Source: Bacteroides neonati (lineage in GTDB: Bacteria; Bacteroidota; Bacteroidia; Bacteroidales; Bacteroidaceae). Taken from it: a DNA stretch of 64,000 nt. Position numbers and translations under genes: made by a program. Position 1 is the first letter of the stretch; each line of letters opens with the position of its first letter. The notes under the pieces were generated by a model that was not told the DNA's origin, searched no databases, and was given only the letters and a program-made list of their open reading frames with translations. The stretch lies in assembly GCF_000499785.1 (NCBI RefSeq), contig NZ_HG726025.1:1-64000 (forward strand), read 5' to 3'. Below, in pieces: positions 43,657-51,857 of this stretch.

Positions 43657-44278
43657 TTGAAAATGGAGACATTAACAAAAACATTATTCTTTCAACTGGT
43701 ATCAGGTAGTGCTAAAAACGGAGACTTACAAGTTTCGTATCGTGATTTCACATTCAAGGTTTTTGAATTGTGTAACGATACGGAGATAGACTACAGCAAA
43801 CTATATTTTACACTCAATCATACTCACATCGAATTGACCTCCTTGCAAGAGCGAGCGATTAGCAACGGGGCGGGGGGAAAATGTGGAAATACTATTCCAT
43901 CTTAATAAAGCTATACTATTCATTCATATGGCTATAACCTATGTGAGCGGTAGCCATAAGGCGGAAAGCTATATACGTAAAAAACCGACAATGACTGCTA
44001 AAATCAGGAAATGGACGGCTAATATAGTTGACATTGTTGAAATCATTTACGCCCTTGATACCTATAAATGCGTAGATGATGGTGATGATACGCTGGAGGG
44101 GCTGTCGGACTACATTGGTTACTTCTTGGGTGCAGACATCAAAGACTGTTCCAACAGTTATGTTTGCATGAAAAAGAGAAAAGGAAATAGCCGTACATAC
44201 TTCCTTGATGAACTAAGTCGCCGCCTGAATGAACGGATGGATAGAGAGGATGAGAAATCACTACAGCATTCAAAGTGA
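43657..44278 (+). pseudogene. Frameshifted RteC-like regulator
   Basis: The first frame (METLTKTLFFQLVSGSAKNG to RAISNGAGG) is followed, after a shift at a G6 run (43872-43877), by VEILFHLNKAILFIHMAIT and KWTANIVDIVEIIYALDTYK; the end is SRTYFLDELSRRLNERMDRE. RteC is the CTnDOT protein that activates excision genes after tetracycline induction; its C-terminal pattern 'DLIEL.YAL...RT.FLD.L...L..RM' is visible. Removing one G joins the halves into about 206 residues. It lies between the metal cargo and the mob genes, where CTnDOT has rteC. Confidence 0.8.
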
Positions 44279-44319
44279 AAAAAATGGGCGGCACACCTTT
44301 GGGTAGCCGTCCATTTTTT
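44278..44319. terminator. Bidirectional terminator between rteC-like and B-box-like genes
   Basis: AAAAAATGGGCGGC pairs with GCCGTCCATTTTTT (one mismatch) and has A/T runs on both sides, as expected between convergent genes. Confidence 0.88.
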
Positions 44320-44325
44320 AATCCT

Positions 44326-44772
44326 TTATTTACGTATTGCTCTTATTAGTTTAAATATCGTCCAACCGATTGTAAATGGTGCAGTAAAGAAACCGACAAA
44401 AGCATATAAGAAGAGTTTGAAAAGATAGTATATCATCCACATCACTCCTGTTCCTACTAACATTTTCCATCGAATAATGTTATTCACAAATACATAGCCC
44501 GACAGTATCGCCATAATAATATACCCACTTAGAATATATGTATCAGGCGAACCCTTAGATGCCATAAAATTCAGTCTGTAACCGACAATAAACAGAACGA
44601 TATATAATACAAGACGATAGGTATTGTTGATTATATCCGCTTTCTTCCGCTGGTTGTAACAAGGAGTACAGAGAATCAGTTTATATGTATTAGCACAATC
44701 GGGGCATAGCCCTTTTGAGCAATCGGCACATTGTGCAACAGCAGCTACTGTAGGATGATTTATACAATTCAT
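44326..44772 (-). CDS. B-box-like zinc-finger membrane protein
   Basis: Start at 44772 gives 148 residues; the promoter element at 44792-44799 rules out the longer frame. The N-terminus MNCINHPTVAAVAQCADCSK followed by GLCPDCANTYK and CTPCYNQRKK forms a B-box-like double zinc site. Three or four membrane helices follow (YRLVLYIVLFIVGYRLNFMA; IIMAILSGYVFVNN). Bacterial B-box membrane proteins often accompany defence or stress genes, but the function here is unknown. It begins about 50 bases downstream of the mobC end. Confidence 0.75.
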   Translation of the reverse strand: MNCINHPTVAAVAQCADCSKGLCPDCANTYKLILCTPCYNQRKKADIINNTYRLVLYIVLFIVGYRLNFMASKGSPDTYILSGYIIMAILSGYVFVNNIIRWKMLVGTGVMWMIYYLFKLFLYAFVGFFTAPFTIGWTIFKLIRAIRK

Positions 44773-44791
44773 AAAAACGACGATTATTCTA

Positions 44792-44799
44792 CAAAGATA
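44792..44799 (-). promoter_or_regulatory. -7 promoter element of the B-box-like gene
   Basis: The minus strand reads TATCTTTG (TAnnTTTG) 19 bases before the chosen ATG at 44772, which decides the start. Confidence 0.6.
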
Positions 44800-44824
44800 C
44801 AACATACACCGCACATTTTCAGTA

Positions 44825-46843
44825 TTATAAGAAGCTATTTCTTTTTTCAAGTAAGTGTGCCAATTCCGGGTCGGCAGCGATGCGGATGAGTTCCCGCTCT
44901 ACGATACCCTTTACATCGGACTTGATACGGTCGTAGTTCTCTTTGATACATTGCCCCATCGTGTCGTTGCCCTCGTCATCTTTGAAATCATGGAAGATGG
45001 GAATGGGTTGATACTTGGCTGCTTCGGCAGTTACACGGGTATTGTCTACCACTATCTCGGCATGGAAAATCTTCTGCTCAATGCGCTCATCGAAGTTGTC
45101 GGAGACGGAGCCGACAAACATACCTTGCGTGAGGGTCGATATTTTACTCTGTGGTATCAGGCTATCCATCTGGGTAGAGATTGAGGTGGATTTATCTTGA
45201 CGATTGATAGTCATGGACTGGCGTTGTTGCAGCACCTTGCCGAAACGCTCGGAGAGGGTTTTGGCGGTGTCTCCTACTACTTGTCCGCTAAAGATGTTAC
45301 CCACGGTATTCATCACCACCTTCGCCTCCTTATCGCCATAGTCACGGATAAGTTGAGAGAAATCCTGAAAGCCAAGACAGACGGCAACTTTATTGCTTCG
45401 GGCGGTGGCTATCAGGTTATCCAATCCTTTGAAGTAGATAGTTGGCAACTCATCAATAATAACAGAGCTTTTGAGCTGTCCCTTCTTATTGATGAGTTTC
45501 ACGATACGACTGTTATACAATCCAAGGGCTGCCCCATAGATGTTTTGGCGGTCGGGATTGTTCCCGACACACAAAATCTTTGGTTCTGCCGGATTGTTGA
45601 TGTCAAGGGTAAACTCATCGCCTGTCATCACCCAATAGAGTTGCGGGCTTATCATTCGAGATAGCGGTATTTTTGCCGATGCGATTTGCCCCATTAACTG
45701 GTCAGCAGCACCGCCGAGCCACGCATCCATAAAGGGAGAGAGGTAGTTTTCGAGGTCGGGATAAGAGGTGAGGATAGGAAAAATATCCTCGTACCGTTTA
45801 TTCAGAAACTCAATAGCGTGCGGAAAGGTGCAATACTTACCGTTGTCATGAATGCGCAAGTACCAGATTATGGCGGCGAACAAAATTATTGGAGACTCCA
45901 CGAAAAAATCGCCCTGCTTCTGTACCCACGTGCGATTAAGGTTTAACATGATGGTATAGGCACTCTCGTAAGCATCGGAAATATCTGTCATAAAATCGGG
46001 GTGGATGGGATTACAACGATGACTACGGCGTGGGTCATCGAAGTTAATTACATAGAACTTCGGAGGTACTTTATATTGCTCGTTATTGTCCTGTAAATGA
46101 TTATAGGCAATAACCGATAGGTCAGGATATTTGAAGTCGTAAATATATTGAGAAAAGCCCTTTTCAATTTGCTGCTTTATGAAATTATTAACCACAGCAT
46201 AGGATTTACCTGAACCGGGCGTACCCAACACGATGGTCGCACGAAACGGATTAACAACGTTAATCCATCCCTTCCACATCTTTTTCTTATACCAGAAACG
46301 AGTAGGTAAATTGATGGAATACTCATTCTCCATTAATTTTGTCTCCTGCATAAAACTTTCGTTCTCACAGTTAAATACGTCGTCCATCATGCTATTTTTG
46401 AGCAATCGGCTCATATATAGTCCTGCCATTAGCAAACAGATATAGCCCACCGCCATCGTAAAGATATAGAGTGCGGCGTTCGCTACCATCGGTAGTGGCA
46501 GAGCCAATACCCACCAATTAAGAAAGAAAAAGACGAAGCCAACACCTAAATAAGTGTTGATTTTTCGCCAAGTTATCTTTTCTTCTTTTACCCCTTTTGT
46601 ACCCAAACAGGAGAGTGCCAGCAGTAGCACACAAAATAGTTTAGTGTAGATAATAGAACCGAACAGCCCCGCCGTTCGGTCAAAGTTCATCAAGATTTTA
46701 TCTACTACACCGATGTTTATACCCCATAGTTGCATTGCTTCATAGCAATACCAATAGATATTCATCACGACAAATATTATACTCACGGCACGCAGAAAAT
46801 CCATTATTTTCGCCAGTGCTCTCAAATCATCTTCTTGTTGCAT
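44825..46843 (-). CDS. mobC: MobC, TraG/VirD4-type coupling protein
   Basis: The 672-residue protein has N-terminal membrane helices (about residues 15-150). Walker A VLGTPGSGKSYAVVNNFIKQ is near residue 210, IIDELPTIYFKGLDNLIATA forms the Walker B region, and CLGFQDFSQLIRDYGDKEAK follows. It brings the relaxase-DNA complex to the type IV channel and drives transfer with ATP. In CTn341 and CTnDOT the gene is called mobC. It follows mobB by 19 bases. Confidence 0.93.
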   Translation of the reverse strand: MQQEDDLRALAKIMDFLRAVSIIFVVMNIYWYCYEAMQLWGINIGVVDKILMNFDRTAGLFGSIIYTKLFCVLLLALSCLGTKGVKEEKITWRKINTYLGVGFVFFFLNWWVLALPLPMVANAALYIFTMAVGYICLLMAGLYMSRLLKNSMMDDVFNCENESFMQETKLMENEYSINLPTRFWYKKKMWKGWINVVNPFRATIVLGTPGSGKSYAVVNNFIKQQIEKGFSQYIYDFKYPDLSVIAYNHLQDNNEQYKVPPKFYVINFDDPRRSHRCNPIHPDFMTDISDAYESAYTIMLNLNRTWVQKQGDFFVESPIILFAAIIWYLRIHDNGKYCTFPHAIEFLNKRYEDIFPILTSYPDLENYLSPFMDAWLGGAADQLMGQIASAKIPLSRMISPQLYWVMTGDEFTLDINNPAEPKILCVGNNPDRQNIYGAALGLYNSRIVKLINKKGQLKSSVIIDELPTIYFKGLDNLIATARSNKVAVCLGFQDFSQLIRDYGDKEAKVVMNTVGNIFSGQVVGDTAKTLSERFGKVLQQRQSMTINRQDKSTSISTQMDSLIPQSKISTLTQGMFVGSVSDNFDERIEQKIFHAEIVVDNTRVTAEAAKYQPIPIFHDFKDDEGNDTMGQCIKENYDRIKSDVKGIVERELIRIAADPELAHLLEKRNSFL

Positions 46844-46862
46844 TTCTTTGTTTTTTAAGTTT

Positions 46863-48098
46863 TTAAATTCCTCTTGTTTTTCTCTTCTTGCGTTGCATTC
46901 TACGGCGAAACGCCTCTTCTTCGGGATCTGTTCCGTGGCTTTCGATCGGCATATCTAAGACTGATCCGATAAGTGAATCGCCCTCTTGTTCATAGTTATC
47001 TCGCTCAAATGTAGGTGTAACGGCTTCATGCGACTGTACCTGTGTGGTGACAGGATGAGGATTGGTAAACATCTCCTGAAAAGTGTTTGCCGAAAACTCC
47101 TTGCCCAACCGTGAACCGTTGAATACGCAGCCACAATTATGATCTACGAACGTCACACCATAGATACGCCCCGTTTCATTTTGGCGGAACAGCACATCAA
47201 TCCCTTTTTGTGATAGCTCCTTTTCCAATCCGGCACGGTCTGGGTGCTTACTTATTGCCGCCAGTATTGTCTGTTTGGTTTGCCCCCCTAACCGCTTATC
47301 CTTTATTTCCGTCTTGGATTGTTCTATCCGTTTTTGCAGGGCTTCATTACCTGCAACCTTCCCAAAAAGTGAAGATTTAAACGAATTACCCACCTTATTA
47401 CCCTTGTCGTCGGTTGCCGAATAGACGATACCGTTGTATGGTTTCCCTTTGACTTCACCCTTTACCTCTTCCATACCTATATTATATAGGGAGAGCAAAG
47501 AGCGGTACTCGTTGAAACTTTGAAATTTATAAAACTTCATCAGTGGTACGATGACCGATGCTACCTGCTTTTTGATATTTCCCTCATCGGGGTTCACTTT
47601 ACGATAGCGATACCCTTCGGTCTGTTTCTGCTTCTCAGCAGGTAGCAGTCCGTACTTTTGTTCCAACGCTCGTGTGATTTTCTTGCTGTTAAAGAAGTTA
47701 TTGCTGTCGCTAATCTTCTTACCCTGTTCATCTACACCCAACGTAACAATATGGATGTGGTGACGTGAGATGTCCTCGTGCTTGTAAACCACGTAAGGTT
47801 GGTTTCCATACCCCATTTTTTCGAGATACTCGGCAGCGATAACGGCAAGTTGTTCATCGGACAGTCTATCGTCGGGATGAGGGTTGAGCGAGATATGAAC
47901 AATGGGCTTGCGTGTCTGGATGTGGGCAGGCATCCGGCTCTCAAAATCTCTCATGCAGGCGTGCATGTCTACTGTGCCATCGGCGTTGGTAAGTACTTTA
48001 TTTGTTCCTAATACCTTGCCTTCACCCTCATCTACCTTCTCTTGGTTGTATGCCAGCGCTCCAAAAAGAGAACTTCCGAAACTTATTTTTGCAACCAT
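46863..48098 (-). CDS. mobB: MobB relaxase
   Basis: The 411-residue protein has the MobP-type relaxase fold: IVHISLNPHPDDRLSDEQ (motif I region), and the metal-binding triad SRHHIHIVTLG at about residues 111-121 (motif III, H-x-H-x-H-like). It nicks one strand at oriT, stays linked to the 5' end and pilots transfer. The catalytic Tyr is probably in the first 30 residues (ALAYNQEK). The gene overlaps mobA by 16 bases. The C-terminal part (about 200-411) has unknown folds and an Arg/Lys tail. Confidence 0.93.
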   Translation of the reverse strand: MVAKISFGSSLFGALAYNQEKVDEGEGKVLGTNKVLTNADGTVDMHACMRDFESRMPAHIQTRKPIVHISLNPHPDDRLSDEQLAVIAAEYLEKMGYGNQPYVVYKHEDISRHHIHIVTLGVDEQGKKISDSNNFFNSKKITRALEQKYGLLPAEKQKQTEGYRYRKVNPDEGNIKKQVASVIVPLMKFYKFQSFNEYRSLLSLYNIGMEEVKGEVKGKPYNGIVYSATDDKGNKVGNSFKSSLFGKVAGNEALQKRIEQSKTEIKDKRLGGQTKQTILAAISKHPDRAGLEKELSQKGIDVLFRQNETGRIYGVTFVDHNCGCVFNGSRLGKEFSANTFQEMFTNPHPVTTQVQSHEAVTPTFERDNYEQEGDSLIGSVLDMPIESHGTDPEEEAFRRRMQRKKRKTRGI

Positions 48099-48496
48099 TT
48101 CTCTCTAAATTCATTGGTTAAGAACACGATTTCTTTGACTATACAACCCAGTTCCTTCGTCTCTTTTTCGAGTTTAAAGAGCATGGCAAGAGCCTTTTTC
48201 TCCGTAAAATTGGACTTCAATTCCTTTACTACTTGGTTGTAGTTCACCCCAATGGAACGAAATTGCCCGAACAATTCAGATAGCTTTTGGTAGTAATCAA
48301 GTAGCGTGCTATCTACTTTTACTACCCTGAAGCTCTCGTTAAAGACTCGTGCTCGGATAAAAGCGGACTTAGAATATAGCCCCGATAGCTCGAACATCGT
48401 GAGAAATTGAGCGTGCTCAGTGGCGGTAAAATTGACTGAATAACGAAATTCGGTCTTCTCTTGTGAGAATTTTAGCTTCCGTTTTTTTTGATTCAT
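48083..48496 (-). CDS. mobA: MobA, relaxosome DNA-binding protein
   Basis: Start at 48496 gives 137 residues (MNQKKRKLKFSQEKTEFRYS); upstream ATGs would read through a shared leader motif and inverted repeats. The sequence TATEHAQFLTMFELSGLYSK followed by SAFIRARVF matches the ribbon-helix-helix auxiliary mobilisation family. VNYNQVVKELKSNFTEKKAL is typical of the C-terminal region. It binds oriT and helps the relaxase. The 5' flank holds several hairpins proposed as oriT. Confidence 0.88.
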   Translation of the reverse strand: MNQKKRKLKFSQEKTEFRYSVNFTATEHAQFLTMFELSGLYSKSAFIRARVFNESFRVVKVDSTLLDYYQKLSELFGQFRSIGVNYNQVVKELKSNFTEKKALAMLFKLEKETKELGCIVKEIVFLTNEFREKWLQK

Positions 48497-48517
48497 ATTA
48501 CTTATGGATTTTAGTGG
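48497..48517 (-). repeat. Shared leader motif, copy 4
   Basis: Read on the minus strand, CCACTAAAATCC plus ATAAGTAAT ends at the mobA ATG. Confidence 0.85.
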
Positions 48518-48563
48518 TGTCGCTGACGAACCACCATTCGAGTAAAGTGCAACTTTCATTAAA

Positions 48564-48695
48564 GAAAAACCGACTTCGGAGGTTTTTCCGCCCTCTGCAA
48601 GAGCAAGGGTTTCATGCTGCATCGGCTCCGCCGTGCTGCATGAGACATACCTTGCTCTTTGCTTTGAGCAAAGAAAATCCGTCTTGATAGACGGA
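48564..48695. other. Candidate oriT: cluster of inverted repeats upstream of mobA
   Basis: Three hairpins stand within 132 bases. GAAAAACC-N9-GGTTTTTC is at 48564-48588. A nested structure at 48600-48658 has outer AGAGCAAGG/CCTTGCTCT, a middle CATGCTGCA/TGCTGCATG with one mismatch, and inner CGGC/GCCG. TCCGTCT-TGAT-AGACGGA is at 48678-48695. In CTn341 oriT lies upstream of mobA, the same relation as here. Which strand is nicked and where cannot be read from sequence alone. Confidence 0.6.
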
Positions 48696-48841
48696 TATTG
48701 GAAATCTCGAAAGTAATGCTTCTCCGCATTGTGGGTATTGTGTGCCCAACAATCGAAAGTAGTACCATTTACTCGGAAATGATTGGTTTGTCAGCTTGGG
48801 TGCAAAATTACTATCTATTGATGGATAATTGATTAGGACAA

Positions 48842-48888
48842 TCGGAGACAAATATATCCATAGCGGAGACAAATGTACGCAGTTAGCA
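48842..48888 (-). repeat. Paired control-region motif, copy 3
   Basis: On the minus strand it reads TGCTAACTGCGTACATTTGT, CTCCGCTATGGATATATTTG and TCTCCGAT, with two ATTTGTCTCCG units 22 bp apart. It lies about 350 bases upstream of mobA and next to the GCGAA array, in the presumed control region between mob and tra genes. Confidence 0.75.
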
Positions 48889-48933
48889 AAAGCGTGGTGT
48901 TTGTTCTAAAAGATGCCTATATATTTGTTCCGT

Positions 48934-49225
48934 CGAAGATTCAAACGAAGGGTCAAACGAACAAAAGTATAGGTCGGCGAGGACACAAATGAGCGAGTAT
49001 TCAGATATGCGAATGTATGAACGGACGAAGATGGAAACGAACGAAGATACGAATGGATAAATATAGAAATGGGCGAAGATATAGATGAACGAACGCAGGT
49101 TCAAACATGCGAAGGCATGAAAGAACGTAGGCATAAATGTATAAGAGGGCAAATATGCGACGGTATAAACAAGCGAAAGCTCAAATGTGCGAAAATAGAA
49201 ATAGATGCAGGTGCATACCTGCGAA
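48934..49225. repeat. Degenerate GCGAA-type array upstream of the ParA-like gene
   Basis: CGAA occurs about 15 times between 48934 and 49224, often with spacing of 12 or 16 bases. Several units follow the pattern CAAAyrTGCGAArr (for instance near 49010, 49110, 49158 and 49190). The region has no gene and a strongly biased composition. An array just before a ParA gene recalls a centromere-like partition site. This is an inference from context. Confidence 0.6.
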
Positions 49226-49259
49226 GAGATATATGTTTAACTAATTAAAAAATAAGAAG

Positions 49260-50036
49260 ATGAAAAAGAAACCAGTATTTATCGCTTTCTCCACTCAGAA
49301 GGGTGGCGTAGGCAAAACAACCTTTACGGTCTTGGCGGCAAGTTATCTCCACTACCTGAAAGGGTACAACGTGGCGGTGGTGGATTGCGATTACCCACAG
49401 CACAGTATCAATATGATGCGTAATAGAGATATTACGCTGTTAGATACCAATGTTGCTCTACACGAGCTGGCTATGGCACAATTCTCTAAAATAGAAAAAG
49501 CCACCTATCCTATTTTATGTACTTCTCCAGAGAAGTGCATAAGTTCCGTTCAAAAATTAGTAGCAAAGAGCGATGTCGAGTTTGATTTTATCTTCTTCGA
49601 CCTGCCGGGCAGCGTAAATAATCCCGCCGTATTGGAGACTCTTTCACAGATGAACTACATTTTCACCCCCATCGCTGCCGATAGAATATCATTGGAGAGT
49701 ACCTTGTCTTTTGCCACAGTAGTAAAGACCTTGATTGTGAACGACCCCGAAACTTCATGTAATGGTATCTATCTTTTCTGGAATATGGTGGACGGTCGGG
49801 AGAAAACGAACCTATACGGTGCTTATGAAGCGATTATCAGAGATTTGGATATGCCTATTCTTAAAACGTTCGTCCCCAATACGACGAAGTACAAAAAAGA
49901 AGGAGCCGACGATGGAGCAATCCTATTTCGTTCCACGATTTTCCCCGCTTCCCGTGTATTGCTCAAAGGTAGCCGATTAGCAGAATTGATAGATGAGATT
50001 TTAACTACCGTAAAGATTGTCGATAATGGAGAGTAA
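49260..50036 (+). CDS. ParA-like ATPase (TraA position)
   Basis: The 258-residue protein has a deviant Walker A motif, FSTQKGGVGKTTFTVLAASY (residues 10-29), a second nucleotide-binding strand VAVVDCDYPQHS and FIFFDLPGSVNN (Walker B). It is the first gene of the tra operon, as traA is in CTnDOT. ParA-like proteins move DNA or position complexes; here it may organise the transfer machinery or maintain the element. The preceding GCGAA array may be its partner site. Confidence 0.85.
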   Translation: MKKKPVFIAFSTQKGGVGKTTFTVLAASYLHYLKGYNVAVVDCDYPQHSINMMRNRDITLLDTNVALHELAMAQFSKIEKATYPILCTSPEKCISSVQKLVAKSDVEFDFIFFDLPGSVNNPAVLETLSQMNYIFTPIAADRISLESTLSFATVVKTLIVNDPETSCNGIYLFWNMVDGREKTNLYGAYEAIIRDLDMPILKTFVPNTTKYKKEGADDGAILFRSTIFPASRVLLKGSRLAELIDEILTTVKIVDNGE

Positions 50037-50436
50037 AAAAGTAGATGCCTTGAAAATGCAGAAAATGATAGCAAAAGGTTTCCAATTGGACGATGACGAA
50101 CCTATACCGGAAGAGAGCATCCCTCTGCCACAAGAGCGACCGCAGGAGGTGGATCACAAAAAAGAACCTCCCATAACAGTTGAGCGGGCGAAAAGAAAAA
50201 CAGTGTCTAAAGGGGATTACGAAACGCTCTTCATTTTCAAGAACGACCTAAAAGAACGCAAAACCATCTATGTAGCTAAAGAGGTACAAGAAAAATTAGC
50301 AGAGATAGTTATGTCGATGAAGAAACAGGAGATAACCATAGGCATCTATGTAGAAAATATCATCCTGCACCATTTTGAGATGTACAAAGATGAGATAAAC
50401 ACTCTGTATGAAAGTAAAATCCAAAAACCATTGTAG
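50026..50436 (+). CDS. DUF3408 protein
   Basis: Start at 50026 overlaps the end of the ParA-like gene by 11 bases and gives 136 residues. An N-terminal Pro/Glu-rich stretch (DDDEPIPEESIPLPQERPQE) precedes a DUF3408-type domain (IFKNDLKERKTIYVAKEVQE then KLAEIVMSMKKQEITIGIYV). The domain resembles small ribbon-helix-helix DNA-binding proteins, so it could act as the ParB-like partner of the ParA gene. The domain name is a family match; the partner role is inferred. Confidence 0.75.
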   Translation: MESKKVDALKMQKMIAKGFQLDDDEPIPEESIPLPQERPQEVDHKKEPPITVERAKRKTVSKGDYETLFIFKNDLKERKTIYVAKEVQEKLAEIVMSMKKQEITIGIYVENIILHHFEMYKDEINTLYESKIQKPL

Positions 50437-50438
50437 CG

Positions 50439-51092
50439 ATGAAGCAGATAATCACAATATTAGTCCTTGTTGGAATGGCATACGTCGGTAGTGTACACAT
50501 CGTTCTCTTTATTAGTAAGTATTACCTTCGGATTGTAGCTTTCTATAAGGATATGAAAACCTTTTTTAGAAGCAGAAAAGAGGGTAATCGTATTATCGAG
50601 ATAAAAATACGAGAGCCGACAAAATCGGCGACAAAACCAGAAGCCATTCCCGTCATCACTCCCGTGTCTGAACCTGTGAAGCAGGAGGCTATAACGACAG
50701 TTACTACGGATATGGGCAAAGAGCAAGGCGCTGAGACGGTGGCGGACACCACACCGGATAAAATCTCGAAAGAGGAAACATCGGATAATGAAGTACAGGG
50801 AGAGACTCTTTTTATTTCCCTCAATATTGAGGGAAAAGAGTATAACTCTTCCGATGAGGTCAGCGCCGAGGAGCTGGAAGTAATGGGTCGCACTTTGTCA
50901 AATACTGCGGCATCAATAACAGATGAGATAGCTACCGCAAAAACCCTCTACAAGCTGAAAGATACACCGTTTATGGATGAAATCAATGCCGTGGTAGGCA
51001 AACGGATAAAGGGCTTATTTGACAACATAGTGGAACAAGCCCCTAAAATAGCGAAGTCAGGAGATTATGATTATTCACGATATATTAAATAA
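50439..51092 (+). CDS. Membrane-anchored tra-operon protein, unknown
   Basis: The gene follows the DUF3408 stop by 2 bases. The 217-residue protein has one N-terminal membrane helix (IITILVLVGMAYVGSVHIVL), a long Pro/Glu/Thr-rich linker (about residues 60-120) and a helical C-terminus ending DYDYSRYIK. Its layout is like that of the protein at 51842, whose end is FDIRNYIN. The two may be paralogues, each partnering one ParA. No known domain is recognised. Confidence 0.6.
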   Translation: MKQIITILVLVGMAYVGSVHIVLFISKYYLRIVAFYKDMKTFFRSRKEGNRIIEIKIREPTKSATKPEAIPVITPVSEPVKQEAITTVTTDMGKEQGAETVADTTPDKISKEETSDNEVQGETLFISLNIEGKEYNSSDEVSAEELEVMGRTLSNTAASITDEIATAKTLYKLKDTPFMDEINAVVGKRIKGLFDNIVEQAPKIAKSGDYDYSRYIK

Positions 51093-51098
51093 AAAGCA

Positions 51099-51857
51099 AT
51101 GCAAAAACCAATTTATATAACATTTGCCTCGCCCAAAGGGGGAGTTGGCAAAACAACCCTAACCACATTGATGGCGAGTTATCTGCACTATACAAAAGAA
51201 TATAATGTAGCGGTGATAGATTGTTGCTATCCCGAATACGGCTTAGACTTCTTGCGTCGAAATGAGATAGAGAAGATAACTAAAGACAATTACTATAACC
51301 GTAAAGCCCAGAAGCAATTTACCGCCAAGAACAAGAAAGCCTATCCTGTCATCAATACAAGGGTGGAGACGGCTATCGAAGAGGCGGAAAAGCTACAAGG
51401 GGCTGATATTATTCTATTTGATATGCCGAACATTATGAGTGGTAAAGCAGTGTCACTCTTTGCGGAGATGGAGTGTATCGTATTTCCGCTTATGGGCGGA
51501 ACGATGTATATTAATACTTTGCAATCTTTTGTCGAGGCGATTAATCAGCTCGTTATCACCACGGGAAAAGGAAAGATTAAGGCAATGTATCTGCTCCGAA
51601 ACAGGGTCAATAATTGGGACGGGATTGAGTTTACAACAGCGTGTGAAGCCTTGGCTGCTGACACGGGAACGACTTTGCTAAACTCCACTTTATCGTATAG
51701 TTGCCACTACCAAAAAGACATATTCTGTTCCAAAAAGCAAGATATATGTGTCAGTACCCTATTCCCTTTTGACAAACAGTTGCCCTGCATTGAACAACTT
51801 CGGGGCTTTATGCAAGAGATGGAGCAAATAGTAGGCAAGTTATGTGGGAAATACTGA
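51099..51857 (+). CDS. Second ParA-like ATPase
   Basis: The 252-residue protein has ASPKGGVGKTTLTTLMASYL (residues 7-26), VAVIDCCYPEYG and IILFDMPNIMSG, with the same order as the ParA at 49260 but clear divergence. Presence of two ParA ATPases in one operon is a feature of this element type. The Asp before the Walker B DLP/DMP is kept in both, so both look active. It overlaps the next gene by 16 bases. Confidence 0.85.
   Translation: MQKPIYITFASPKGGVGKTTLTTLMASYLHYTKEYNVAVIDCCYPEYGLDFLRRNEIEKITKDNYYNRKAQKQFTAKNKKAYPVINTRVETAIEEAEKLQGADIILFDMPNIMSGKAVSLFAEMECIVFPLMGGTMYINTLQSFVEAINQLVITTGKGKIKAMYLLRNRVNNWDGIEFTTACEALAADTGTTLLNSTLSYSCHYQKDIFCSKKQDICVSTLFPFDKQLPCIEQLRGFMQEMEQIVGKLCGKY

Noticed and set aside
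48883..49152. Minus-strand open frame of 89 codons
   Set aside because: It is created by the CGAA array, which reads as Phe- and Ser-rich repeats; no start signals or homology.
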